DNA from: Christiangramia aestuarii
GTDB lineage: Bacteria > Bacteroidota > Bacteroidia > Flavobacteriales > Flavobacteriaceae
Direction of reading: 5' to 3'
NCBI RefSeq assembly: GCF_009735585.1
Contig: NZ_VJVW01000002.1
Span: 518,513-582,512, forward strand
Length of the DNA: 64,000 nucleotides
Shown here: positions 6,479-15,051 of the stretch, piece after piece
Position numbering within the stretch: the first letter of the stretch is position 1
Layout: each line of letters begins with the position of its first letter
Position numbers and translations under genes: made by a program
The notes under the pieces: generated by a model
Database searches by the model: none
What the model saw: the letters and a program-made list of their open reading frames with translations, nothing else
What the model was told of the DNA's origin: nothing

Positions 6479-8814
6479 TTAAAACAGACTTTAAAAGTTG
6501 TACCCACCCCCGGTGAGCTTTCCACGCTAACACTGCCTCCCATGGCATTAATCTGGTTCTTGGTAATGAAAAGGCCAACACCCCTGGAATCCTTACGCTC
6601 GGTAAAGGTCTTATAAAGACCAAAAACCTTATCCCCATGCTGCTCCAGGTCTATGCCTATCCCGTTATCTGAAATTTCCAGCATCCAGTGACCATTCTCC
6701 CGGTAACCAAAAATTTCTATTTCAGGGTTTCGCTGTGGGTGGCTATATCTTAAGGCATTGGTGAGGAAATTGAGCAGGACGCTCTCCATATAAGAAGCAT
6801 TGAAAGCTACCTGCATCTCTTCCGGAAGGTCGATCTTGATCTCAGCATCCTTCTTTTCTATTTGCAGTTGCAATACTTCCAGGGTCCTATCCAGATAATC
6901 TCCAACATTTAAAAGCTCCACATTTATGTCCAGGTTATTGTTGATGGAAACCACCTCGTTAAGATCGTACAGCGATTCATTCAGGTTTTTGGAGACATTC
7001 CCCAGCAAACTAATGTAGTTTTCCTTTTCATCAGGACAACTTTCAATTTCATAAAGCTCGAGAATAGATTCCAGATTACTGGAATGCGAACGCAGGTTAT
7101 GGGAAACTATATAGGCGAAATTCAGCAATCGCTTATTCTGCTCCATCACAAAATCATAAGATTTTATAAGGTTGAGTTCAGCCTCCTGCTTCCCGGTGAT
7201 ATCCCTGAAATTTACCACATAGCCATTGATACTTTTCTCGTGGGTAAGATTGGTGATGGTAGCTTCTACCCAGATGTATTTCACACATTTGGTCTGCAAC
7301 CTCATCTTGATGCCCGAAAAAGGAAATCCCGGGTTATTCCTGGAAGCCTTGAACTGTTCTATCAAACCGGGAGCATCCTCGGGATGGATAAGCGAAAAGA
7401 TCTCGTTTTCCATGGTAGGCAACTCCCGGTAGCCGGTGATCCTCTCTAGAGACGGGGAAGAATATACGGTATGCCCCCTGGTATCTACGATAAGGATCAC
7501 CTCGCTGGAATTTTCCACGAGTGAACGGAAGCGCTTTTCGTTCTCCTCTCTCTCCCTTTGCGCCTTTACCCTTGCTGAAATATCTTCCACTAGGGCGATA
7601 TGAGAAGAAGCAGGTTCACCTTCAGACCAAAGTGCGGAAACATTCAGTTTTATCCAGATGATCTCGCCGTCCTTGCGAACCAGTCGCTTTTTTAGATTGT
7701 ACTCCCTGATCTCGTTCTTCCGAAGCCTGTCCATCAGCTGAACGTTCTCCTGCCGGTCCTCGGGATAGGAAATGCTCGTATGGTCCTTTTTCACCAGTTC
7801 GCTGTTGTCGTAACCCAGCAACTGCTGAAACCTTTTGTTGGTCTCAAGTATCTTCCCGGTATTGGAATCTACCCTGGCCATTCCAATCGCCGCCTGGTTG
7901 AAAATAGTCCTGAAATGAAGTTCGCTTTTCGCCAGGTCTCCCGCCTGCTTTTTCACCTTCGCAGCCAGGATGGCCGGCTGCTTCATGGTATTAAAAATTA
8001 TCCAGCCCAGGGCCGCCGCCATAAGCAGGATAAGAAAAGCCACGGGGATCACCGCAAAGAAGGGCTGATGTGGTTCCACCGGGGTAATATGTATCTTCCA
8101 GTCGCCATCGGGCAATAAAATACTTTCTGAATGTGAATTCTTAAGGTCGGAAGCCCTTCCCAGGAAGAATTCTTCCTTTCCGGTTAGTGGGTTTACCTTG
8201 GAGAACTTGAATTCGAATTTGCCAGCCGCCAGGTCCTGTACTCCAGATTGGGCTATAAGATTATCAAAATCGATGATCACGGCAGAAAAGCCCCAGAATT
8301 CATTATCTATGAAAACGGGCAAGCGGCCAACAATGGCCAGGCCACCCTGTTTTAATTTCAGCGGTCCCGCGAAAAACATCTTCCTGCTTTCTATGGCCTT
8401 ATAAGCCTCCTCGTTACGGGTGGAATCCTTGAGAATGTCATAGCCGATGGCTTCTTTGTTTTCCCCGTATGGGTAAACCTGGGTAATAACCCCTCCGGGT
8501 ACAATTTCTATGGCATCGATGTTAGGGTTACCATCCACGATCTGCGAGGCGATCCTGTCGAAATCTCGAATCTCACCATCATTATCTATTTGTAAAGCCA
8601 GGGAAAGTGCCGCGGAGTAGCTGTATTTGAGCGATTGGTCTATGTTCTGCTCCACCAGGTCTATCATTCCGGTCATTTCCTTTTCCCGGGTTTCCAGCAG
8701 GATCTGGTAGCGTTGCCAAAGCATAAAAAATCCCAGCGCAAGAAAGAATATTGCAGCGAGCAGGCCAACCATTAAAGGCTTCCTGGAGGTATTTGGGGGC
8801 ATAGTCTTTGTCAT
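6475..8814 (-). CDS. Membrane sensor histidine kinase (CHASE-PAS-PAS-HisKA-HATPase)
   Basis: A 779-residue kinase. Two membrane helices (about 14-33 and 252-275) bracket a periplasmic CHASE-type ligand domain; its core includes GGVITQVYPYGENKEAIGYD. Two PAS domains follow (about 297-415 and 427-545), each ending in a PAC-like segment (VEDISAR and FRDITGK). The phospho-accepting H572 is in YIVSHNLRSH, and the ATPase domain has the N box around N682-N686, DNGIG (716-720) and the glycine loop SRGVGLF (743-749). The kinase has no receiver of its own; the overlapping downstream gene supplies one. CHASE domains sense small extracellular molecules, but the ligand is unknown. Confidence 0.93.
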   Translation of the reverse strand: MTKTMPPNTSRKPLMVGLLAAIFFLALGFFMLWQRYQILLETREKEMTGMIDLVEQNIDQSLKYSYSAALSLALQIDNDGEIRDFDRIASQIVDGNPNIDAIEIVPGGVITQVYPYGENKEAIGYDILKDSTRNEEAYKAIESRKMFFAGPLKLKQGGLAIVGRLPVFIDNEFWGFSAVIIDFDNLIAQSGVQDLAAGKFEFKFSKVNPLTGKEEFFLGRASDLKNSHSESILLPDGDWKIHITPVEPHQPFFAVIPVAFLILLMAAALGWIIFNTMKQPAILAAKVKKQAGDLAKSELHFRTIFNQAAIGMARVDSNTGKILETNKRFQQLLGYDNSELVKKDHTSISYPEDRQENVQLMDRLRKNEIREYNLKKRLVRKDGEIIWIKLNVSALWSEGEPASSHIALVEDISARVKAQREREENEKRFRSLVENSSEVILIVDTRGHTVYSSPSLERITGYRELPTMENEIFSLIHPEDAPGLIEQFKASRNNPGFPFSGIKMRLQTKCVKYIWVEATITNLTHEKSINGYVVNFRDITGKQEAELNLIKSYDFVMEQNKRLLNFAYIVSHNLRSHSSNLESILELYEIESCPDEKENYISLLGNVSKNLNESLYDLNEVVSINNNLDINVELLNVGDYLDRTLEVLQLQIEKKDAEIKIDLPEEMQVAFNASYMESVLLNFLTNALRYSHPQRNPEIEIFGYRENGHWMLEISDNGIGIDLEQHGDKVFGLYKTFTERKDSRGVGLFITKNQINAMGGSVSVESSPGVGTTFKVCFK

Positions 8815-8868
8815 TTAGATCAGCATTTCGAAAACTGAAATTCGGTGACCATCAGAAATTCGGGCAGG

Positions 8869-8876
8869 CAAATATA
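8869..8876 (-). promoter_or_regulatory. Probable -7 element for the histidine kinase operon
   Basis: The minus strand reads TATATTTG, an exact Bacteroidota -7 match, about 55 bases before the kinase start codon at 8814. Confidence 0.55.
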
Positions 8877-8985
8877 ATTTAATTAATTGTGAACATGAAA
8901 CTTAGAATTTAGTAGTGAGATGTTAGTATTGATATCTGAAAAAAACTTATTTATTGTTCATTGTTTATTGCTTGTTTGGGGCTTA

Positions 8986-9021
8986 TTGTCATTTCGAAGG
9001 AGAGCAGCGACTGAGAAATCT
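8986..9021. repeat. Dispersed repeat, TGTCATTTCGA...GAAATCT type
   Basis: The element begins TGTCATTTCGAAGG and ends TGAGAAATCT. This pattern is a frequent intergenic repeat in Flavobacteriaceae genomes. A related copy (TGTCATTCTCGAGCGAAGTC) occurs in the wecB upstream region at 18545-18575. Confidence 0.6.
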
Positions 9022-9128
9022 TTTTCTTAATTGTTACTAATTACGAATCAGGTTTTTTTAAAGTTTCAGAAACGTCAGAATGGTCTAAAAAGGTTTTTAG
9101 AACAGATTTTGATGGAATATCAAAAGAT

Positions 9129-9194
9129 CCTGAAATGAATTCAGGGTGACGGCTACTCCACTATTTACACCCGTCATGCTGAACTTGTTTCAGC
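9129..9194. repeat. Double-palindrome repeat (REP-like)
   Basis: Two imperfect palindromes, CCTGAAATGAATTCAGG (9129-9145) and GCTGAACTTGTTTCAGC (9178-9194), are flanked by TGACGG (9147-9152) and its complement CCGTCA (9171-9176), so the element can fold as a three-stem structure. This form is typical of repetitive extragenic palindromes in Bacteroidota. A degenerate half copy is seen near 14971-14998. Confidence 0.65.
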
Positions 9195-9312
9195 ATCTCT
9201 AAAAAAAAGCTTACTTCAAAAACTCGTGAATTCGCGGCTAAAGCCCTTAATTGATTTAGCAAGGATACCTTGATCCATATATTATTATGGCAAAACAAAG
9301 ACAACCTAAGCA

Positions 9313-9340
9313 AACAAAAAACCCGACGCAAGGCCGGGTT
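9313..9340 (-). terminator. Terminator at the 3' end of the EPS locus
   Basis: On the minus strand AACCCG and CGGGTT pair (9335-9340 with 9320-9325) around a G/C-rich loop and are followed by TTTTTTGTTTG. It lies 23 bases after the stop of the Wzc gene and closes the long minus-strand locus. Confidence 0.75.
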
Positions 9341-9363
9341 GTAATTCTATTAATTTTCAGATT

Positions 9364-11751
9364 CTACCAAAAAGCAGCTCTATTTTTCAGTTTTCTCCAG
9401 AAATTATCATTCTCGTCTCCATAGGCGTAGCCGTATGCATATCCGTATTTATTTCCATAACCAAAATTGGCTGCCTTTACATCATTCAAAATAAAGCTAA
9501 GGTTCTGAAGCTTGCCTTCCTTCCTGGAATTTTCAGGGAAATCCAGAAGTTTCCTTTCCGTAAACCCAGCCCTAACCACGTAAAGCGTTAGGTCGGCATA
9601 ATCATTTATCAGGAATGTATCAGAAACCAACATAGAAGGCGCTGTATCAACGATAATATAATCGTAGGCTTCCTCCAGGTTCTCAAAAAGATTTTTGGTT
9701 TTAGAATGCCTTAAAAGTTCAGAGGGATTGGGAGGAATGGAACCTGAAGAAAGCAGATCAAGATTCTCATGAAGACTCGATTTCTTTATCAGCCTGTTCA
9801 ACTCCAGTTCTTCATTGGCCAGATAATCACTAACCCCCTGCCAGTGTTTGGCACCGGCTTCAAAACGCTGAAGCTGTGGATTTCGAAGATCTGCCCCCAT
9901 GATAAGAACTTTCTTTCCTGAGTTGGCCAGGGTGGTTGCCGTATTAAAAGCAATGAAGGTTTTTCCCTCACCTTTTATAGTAGAAGTTATAAAGATCTTC
10001 ACACCTTTTTTCTTGTTTCCACTGTTGACCAGCAAATACTGAAGATTGGTATGTAATATCCTGAAGGATTCCGCAAGTACCGACCTGTCATTTTTTTCGA
10101 TCAGTTCAGCCATTCCTTTGCCTATACGCGGTATCTCTCCAACTATGGAGACGTTTGATATTATATCCTCAAGATCGGTCCTGCTTTCTACCTTATTGTT
10201 CAACAGGTTCCTGATGTAAAAGAAAGCAAATGGTACGCCAAGGCCCAGTAAAAGTGCGGTTAGGTAGATACTCCTAATATTAGGAGACACTGGTATATTT
10301 GAACTCAAAGCGGTATCAACAATTTTTGCTTTAGGGGCAGTAACTGCCAGCGACAAAGAATTTTCCTCTCTTTTCTGAAGCAGGAAAAGATATAAAGATT
10401 CCTTGATTTGCTGCTGACGTTCGATCCCGCGGAACTGTTTTTCCTGGGAAGGCACTGAAGATATTCTCGATCCTACCGAAGCCACCTGCTGATCCAGGTT
10501 ACTCTTGGTGATATTCAGGTTCTTCTTTAATTGATTTAAACTGCGAACTATATTACTCTCCAATTGAGAAATTTCGGCATTCAGCTTTTTCACTACCGGA
10601 TTCAATTCACTAGAGCCAGCCAGGATCCGGTTACGTTCCAGAACAATATCATTATATTGCGAGATAGCCTCATTAACATTAGCTTCTTCTATGCCAAGAT
10701 TTGCAGGAAGCAGGTCTGAAGAGCTTTCATCAGAAATATAAGAAAGCACTGCATTCACCAGCTCCAGCTGTGTCGCAAGCCTTTCCTGCTTTATACGATA
10801 CTCCTTAGCCGATTCCACATACATTTGTGACTCACTCTGTATATCGGTTAACCTGTTCTGCTCTTTGAATTCAACTTTTCCTGATTCTACAGAATCCAAT
10901 TCTCCATTGATTATTTTTAATCTTTCATCTATAAAATTAGCTGTATTGGTAGCTACGAGGTTCTTATCTTCTATAGTTTCACGGTTATATTCAAGAATGA
11001 GCTGATCTAATATATCCTCTGCTTTCTTTCTAACCGGATCATTCAGGCTCAATTCGATCAAACTTGAGTTCTTCTCCTTGAGACTTACCGCCAGAGAATT
11101 ACTGTAATGTTTGGCAAGATTCAAAACCGGGTGCACTTTAAATATGATCTCTCCCGGATAACCTGCCCATGAGATATTCTCATTTTCCTGAATACTGACA
11201 ACTCCAAAATCCAGATCTACTGGCTTACCCAATTTGGCAGAAACCTCATTTCCATTAGACAGGTTGCTTATGATAATTCCGTCTCCACTCCGGCTTATCT
11301 TGTATTCATAGTAAATTGCATCATCCTTATTCTTCCTACTGAGAACTTTTATTTCCACCGGACTTACCTCATACAACTCAGAATTTCTCAAGGCATCAGC
11401 ATCATGGTAAGTGATATTAAGGTCGAGGGCGTTTACCACATTCCTCATCAGCCCGCGGCTTTTCATAAGCCCAATCTCGTTCTCTATAGAATTAGAATTC
11501 ATTCCGTTGAACAATCCCAGATCCTGGAATGCAGCCATTTCAGAATTCTGGCTGTTTTTACCGTCTTTGATGATAACACTGGCCGAGGCCGAATAAACCC
11601 TTGAGGTGTGTTGTAAGTAGAAAAACGCAATAAGAAGTGCCAATAGCGCACTCAAAACGAACCAGGGCCAGTATCTCAGATACTTTTCAAGCTCTTCCCT
11701 GATATTAATTTCGCTGGCTCTGGCCTGAATATTTCTTTGATCTTGTGCCAT
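9364..11751 (-). CDS. wzc: Wzc-type polysaccharide copolymerase and tyrosine autokinase
   Basis: Inner-membrane protein that controls chain length and export of Wzy-dependent polysaccharides. The 795 residues comprise a Wzz domain with membrane helices at about 30-47 and 494-513 bracketing a coiled-coil periplasmic region (about 270-460), and a cytosolic BY-kinase domain with Walker A (STIKGEGKTF, 590-599), Walker A' (MGADLRNPQL, from 618) and Walker B (YIIVDTAP, 698-705). The C-terminal tail has a tyrosine cluster, KYGYAYGYAYG (769-778), the usual site of autophosphorylation. It is 2 bases after the Wza gene. No cognate tyrosine phosphatase is in the window. Confidence 0.95.
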   Translation of the reverse strand: MAQDQRNIQARASEINIREELEKYLRYWPWFVLSALLALLIAFFYLQHTSRVYSASASVIIKDGKNSQNSEMAAFQDLGLFNGMNSNSIENEIGLMKSRGLMRNVVNALDLNITYHDADALRNSELYEVSPVEIKVLSRKNKDDAIYYEYKISRSGDGIIISNLSNGNEVSAKLGKPVDLDFGVVSIQENENISWAGYPGEIIFKVHPVLNLAKHYSNSLAVSLKEKNSSLIELSLNDPVRKKAEDILDQLILEYNRETIEDKNLVATNTANFIDERLKIINGELDSVESGKVEFKEQNRLTDIQSESQMYVESAKEYRIKQERLATQLELVNAVLSYISDESSSDLLPANLGIEEANVNEAISQYNDIVLERNRILAGSSELNPVVKKLNAEISQLESNIVRSLNQLKKNLNITKSNLDQQVASVGSRISSVPSQEKQFRGIERQQQIKESLYLFLLQKREENSLSLAVTAPKAKIVDTALSSNIPVSPNIRSIYLTALLLGLGVPFAFFYIRNLLNNKVESRTDLEDIISNVSIVGEIPRIGKGMAELIEKNDRSVLAESFRILHTNLQYLLVNSGNKKKGVKIFITSTIKGEGKTFIAFNTATTLANSGKKVLIMGADLRNPQLQRFEAGAKHWQGVSDYLANEELELNRLIKKSSLHENLDLLSSGSIPPNPSELLRHSKTKNLFENLEEAYDYIIVDTAPSMLVSDTFLINDYADLTLYVVRAGFTERKLLDFPENSRKEGKLQNLSFILNDVKAANFGYGNKYGYAYGYAYGDENDNFWRKLKNRAAFW

Positions 11752-11753
11752 GA

Positions 11754-12512
11754 TTAATTTGTAAATAATAATACTAACGAAATCGCCACAGATGCCACTC
11801 CCAGATATCTGGAAACAGTGCCAAGATATCCTGCACCCTGTTTTGCGGCACCGGTTGGCTCTACATAAACCACGTCATTCTGCTGTAAATTGTAAAACGG
11901 GGAATTTATCACATTTGCATCGGTTAGGTCCAGGTAGGCGTGCCTCTTCTCTCCATTTTTTCCTTCGCGCATCACCAGCACGTTCTTGCGCTTACCTGAG
12001 ATCATAATGTCACCGGCCATACTCAGAGCCTGAGGCAGGCTTATATAATCATCTTCGACCTTGTACAGCCCTGGAGATCGCACTTCCCCAAGTACGCTGA
12101 TCTTAAAGTTCAGAATCCGCACATTCACTATAGGATCTTTAACATAAGGCGAAACCAATTCCTTTATTTTAGAGGCTAGCTCAATACTGGTATACCCCTG
12201 TACCTCTACAGTCCCAATCACCGGAAATTCAATAGTTCCATCATTAGAGACCATATAGGTTTCCAGTTCCACATTGGCATTTCCCATATTACCACCTCCG
12301 CCAACTGTTTTGGTTAAATTAAAAGGCAGCGCAGCTTCCTGTTCGGGAGCAGAAACTCTTATGGTTAGAAGATCGTCTGGCTGAATTTCAATATTATTAG
12401 GCAGGCTTTTCTGGTTTTCCAGGTTCTGGAAGTAAGCCACCTTCTTTTTAGAAACACATGATGTTATAAGTAACAGGCAAAGAATCACCTGTACGATTTT
12501 AAAGATATTCAT
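11754..12512 (-). CDS. wza: Wza-type outer-membrane polysaccharide export lipoprotein
   Basis: Forms the outer-membrane exit of the polysaccharide machine with Wzc. I start at the ATG at 12512 (MNIFKIVQVILC..., 252 residues): this gives a proper lipoprotein signal with the lipobox LLITSC, and the in-frame ATG at 12554 lies upstream of the likely transcription start (12532-12539 -7 box). The SLBB/poly-export domain begins at IQPDDLLTIRVSAPEQEAA, followed by an SLBB domain (KISVLGEVRSPGLYKVEDDY). The C-terminus has a hydrophobic helix (VASVAISLVLLF), matching the helix by which Wza crosses the outer membrane. Confidence 0.93.
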   Translation of the reverse strand: MNIFKIVQVILCLLLITSCVSKKKVAYFQNLENQKSLPNNIEIQPDDLLTIRVSAPEQEAALPFNLTKTVGGGGNMGNANVELETYMVSNDGTIEFPVIGTVEVQGYTSIELASKIKELVSPYVKDPIVNVRILNFKISVLGEVRSPGLYKVEDDYISLPQALSMAGDIMISGKRKNVLVMREGKNGEKRHAYLDLTDANVINSPFYNLQQNDVVYVEPTGAAKQGAGYLGTVSRYLGVASVAISLVLLFTN

Positions 12513-12531
12513 TAGTAGTAATTTCGGGTTG

Positions 12532-12539
12532 CGAATATA
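12532..12539 (-). promoter_or_regulatory. Possible -7 element for the wza-wzc unit
   Basis: The minus strand reads TATATTCG, one base from the TAnnTTTG consensus, with a TTG about 22 bases upstream. Transcription would start near 12525, consistent with translation from 12512. It would give the export genes their own promoter inside the locus. Confidence 0.45.
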
Positions 12540-12772
12540 GCATTCATTCAACAAAAATTCACAATTTTTTAACGTTTATGTTCCAGGCCTAAAGCGATAA
12601 GCTGTAAACCTTAAGCGTAGGTATTTTTTGTTTGTTATTTATTGTTTGTTGTGGGTTGTGGGTCTTATCAAATCAGGAGTACCATAAATTTAATAAAGAC
12701 TTTTCTTCATTGAACCAGGTATATATTATCCCATCTCCAAAGCATTCTCAAATTACCAGATTTTCAAATTAT

Positions 12773-13903
12773 CTAATTACCTAATTGCTTTATCCAGGCT
12801 TCATTATAATTCCTTAACACATCAGACAGTCGGGGCATGCCGATCCGGAATTGTCTCGCTACAGGATCCTCGTTATTATAGGTGTATTCCCAGCGAAACT
12901 CCTCGGTTGTTCTAAGCTCAAGTTTTTTGCCCCGTATTATTTTTCCCGGCCAGAGTGAAAAAGCGAATTGAAACCCACCGGAAGTACCAATATCGGTACG
13001 GGCTGCAAATAAACCTATCTCGGCCATGGGGAATTGTTTGATCAGGTCCAGCCTGGCTCCCCTATCCTCATACAGAAACTGCCCGGCACTTAATTTTAAA
13101 CTGGTATTTTCGATGCCGGTCCTCCATTCCACATCCACAACCCCGTAAAGCTTATCCATGGGTTCAGAGGAATATTCAAGTCCATATAAGCGGTAAAAGC
13201 CAGTTAGCCCGACGGCAAAGCCAAAACTCCAGGAAGAATCCAGTTGGTCATATCTATATTCCAAATCAAAACCGTAGCGATCATTATAAAAAGTACCGGC
13301 GCTAAAGCTAAAAAAGTGGGCATTCCAGGGCTGGGTGAAATAATGCAGCATGGTAGGTGCTGCACGCAATTTCATCCCGTGATTATCCAGGTTGTTAACA
13401 ATGGGAATAGTGATGCCGGTTTGCAGACTCAGGCCCTGGGCCAGATAGACCCGGGTATCCAGGATCATATTGAACTTGGTCTCAAAAGGATCGGAATAAT
13501 ATCCAAACCGTGAAACCACTTCTGGATGAAGTCTGAAACTAAATCGGTAATTTTTAAAAGGCTTATTATTCCTATTAAAGAATTCTCTTTGCTGCTGGCT
13601 TATAGTTGTAAGCTGAAAGCTGGATGCTTCATACGCCCCTACCAGCTTATTATGATACAAAGGCAGCCACGTGATGTTAGTATTGTTGATCTCTGTCTCC
13701 TTCCCGGAGATAAGTTCAGCAAAATAAATACTATGCCCCGGATTCCTGAATTCACGGTTTTCGAAAAAAACATTCAGACTGTCCCGTTGCTCCTGGATTA
13801 GCACATTCTCAAAGCCTGCCTGCCATAGCTTATCCTCCAATTGCTGGGAGAAAACCTGCAGACTACAAAAAAGTAAAAGGATTTTAATCCATCCTGTCTT
13901 CAT
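12773..13903 (-). CDS. YjbH-like outer-membrane protein, C-terminal-half homologue
   Basis: A 376-residue exported protein: signal peptide MKTGWIKILLLFCSLQVFSQ, then an alternating-residue beta pattern throughout (for example FSFSAGTFYNDRYGFDLEYRY), as expected of an outer-membrane barrel. The C-terminal part, with HLHPEVVSRFGYYSDPF-like and VEWRTG segments, resembles the second half of YjbH (DUF940), an exopolysaccharide-associated outer-membrane protein. Its start overlaps by 20 bases the gene for a protein resembling the first half (13884-14681). Family assignment is by pattern and context and needs a profile search. Confidence 0.6.
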   Translation of the reverse strand: MKTGWIKILLLFCSLQVFSQQLEDKLWQAGFENVLIQEQRDSLNVFFENREFRNPGHSIYFAELISGKETEINNTNITWLPLYHNKLVGAYEASSFQLTTISQQQREFFNRNNKPFKNYRFSFRLHPEVVSRFGYYSDPFETKFNMILDTRVYLAQGLSLQTGITIPIVNNLDNHGMKLRAAPTMLHYFTQPWNAHFFSFSAGTFYNDRYGFDLEYRYDQLDSSWSFGFAVGLTGFYRLYGLEYSSEPMDKLYGVVDVEWRTGIENTSLKLSAGQFLYEDRGARLDLIKQFPMAEIGLFAARTDIGTSGGFQFAFSLWPGKIIRGKKLELRTTEEFRWEYTYNNEDPVARQFRIGMPRLSDVLRNYNEAWIKQLGN

Positions 13904-14681
13904 AGGCTCTTAAGCTTTTTGGAGATTTAGATAAGGAGAGGTTCAGTCCAGCCGTAAACCCCCAGGCTTTAGCTTCATAGGTATGGGCCTGGAGTGATAA
14001 CCAGTTAAAAGGTTTTATGTAGATTCCCCCGTTCAGGCTGTTAGAATCATATTCCATCATGACGCCGGCAAAATCTACCGGGCTGTAGCTAATGGCGGAA
14101 AAAAAGCCACTCAGGTATTCAGCATTCAGATTGACCTGGGATTTCTTTTTTATCTCAAGATCAAAATAGGAATCACTTCCAGTTTTTTTCAGAAAAACGT
14201 AGGGAGATCCAAAGCCTACAGTAAGCTGTAATCGTCCTAAGTTGGTTTTAAAATTTTTGGTAGCCAGCAAATAGTCGTGGGTAAGGTAAGGCGCAACCGA
14301 TCCAGGTGGGGTCCACCCCAGTACTATAGCCGGTAAAAATTCACGCTCCTTGGAAAGCCTGAACCTGAAATCTAGCTGCCGATCTCCAACACCCAGCTTA
14401 TCGATCTCAGCTTTAGCAGGGCGATGAGCTACACTTAGGTTAACCTCGAAAAACGAAGTAAGGGAAGCTCTGAAACTATAGAAATTCACATCGGTCTTTT
14501 CATTCCCGAACATGCTATAGTCTCCCGGCAGGTGGCTAAAAGTAATTCCCAAAGGTCTGTCCGTATTCCAATTCGCCGAAGGCGTATTGATATAACCGGG
14601 CTTTCCCATGATGTTCACCTGAGCAAGTGATTTGAACGCCAGGAAGGATAATAAAAAAAATAGAAGTATGCGGGAACGCAT
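13884..14681 (-). CDS. YjbH-like outer-membrane protein, N-terminal-half homologue
   Basis: A 265-residue exported beta-barrel-type protein with signal peptide (MRSRILLFFLLSFLAFKSLAQ). Its mature N-terminus, MGKPGYINTPSANWNTDR, matches the start of YjbH/DUF940 proteins (G-x-G-hydrophobic-x-T-P-[ST]-A). Later strands include LQLTVGFGSPYVFLKK and LSLQAHTYEAKAWGFTAGLN. It is coupled to the downstream gene by a 20-base overlap. YjbH is linked to secretion or modification of extracellular polysaccharide in E. coli; here the pair is next to wza-wzc. Confidence 0.65.
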   Translation of the reverse strand: MRSRILLFFLLSFLAFKSLAQVNIMGKPGYINTPSANWNTDRPLGITFSHLPGDYSMFGNEKTDVNFYSFRASLTSFFEVNLSVAHRPAKAEIDKLGVGDRQLDFRFRLSKEREFLPAIVLGWTPPGSVAPYLTHDYLLATKNFKTNLGRLQLTVGFGSPYVFLKKTGSDSYFDLEIKKKSQVNLNAEYLSGFFSAISYSPVDFAGVMMEYDSNSLNGGIYIKPFNWLSLQAHTYEAKAWGFTAGLNLSLSKSPKSLRAYEDRMD

Positions 14682-15051
14682 TCTGTGGCAGTTAGTATTG
14701 AGTATTGAGATATTAGAAATGAGATGTTAGAAATGAACTCTGAGAACTCAATCGAGTATCCGAAAAAATTTCTCTTGTTTATTGTTCATTGATATTGACC
14801 AATGTCTAAGGTTGTTTGCTTATTCACCGAAGCATTAGTGTAGGTCGGCGGGCTGGAGCTGCCTTTAGGCTTCAGCCATCATTGTGAAAATAACGAAGCT
14901 ATCTCCAGACTTTCTGTAAAAGGAATGATTTAAAAACAAAAGAGTTGTTTCCCGGGTTTTAAAGTAGATTCGACAAGCTGAACTCGTTCCAGCTTTCCTG
15001 TTGAACCAACAATATAAATGGGAAACAACCCTTTAAATTTTTTAATGCTTT
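14682..15051. other. Repeat-containing intergenic region
   Basis: About 370 bases with no credible gene. From left to right: a GTATTGAGAT..TTAGAAATGAGATGTTAG repeat (14694-14735) that is also present near 8910-8935; a TTGTTTATTGTTCATTG repeat near 14775; and a large inverted repeat (14939-15034) directly after the lipoprotein gene. Confidence 0.6.
14939..15034. repeat. Long-spaced inverted repeat 3' of the lipoprotein gene
   Basis: Arms of 15 bases (14939-14953 and 15020-15034) match at 14 positions; the shared core is GTTGTTTCCC/GGGAAACAAC. They enclose 66 bases containing a degenerate CAAGCTGAACTCGTTCCAGC palindrome of the same type as at 9178-9194. It could end the upstream transcript or be a small non-autonomous mobile element remnant; no transposase is nearby. 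Confidence 0.5.

Larger units (their letters stand above)
8815..9363. other. Repeat-filled intergenic region between the kinase and the EPS locus
   Basis: About 550 bases without a credible gene. It holds the kinase promoter at one end and the terminator of the EPS locus at the other. Between them are copies of at least four dispersed short repeat families: TTATTGTTCATTGTTTATTG around 8950-8972, a TGTCATTTCGA...GAAATCT element at 8986-9021, a double palindrome at 9129-9194, and a GTGAATTCGCGGC element at 9225-9237. Confidence 0.7.

Noticed and set aside
12513-12554. Upstream ATG for the Wza-type protein
   Set aside because: It would put 14 polar residues before the lipoprotein signal peptide and lies upstream of the likely transcription start.
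14939-15034. Inverted repeat considered as an insertion sequence
   Set aside because: There is no transposase and no target-site duplication that I can see; it may be a remnant or a terminator, so it is listed only as a repeat.
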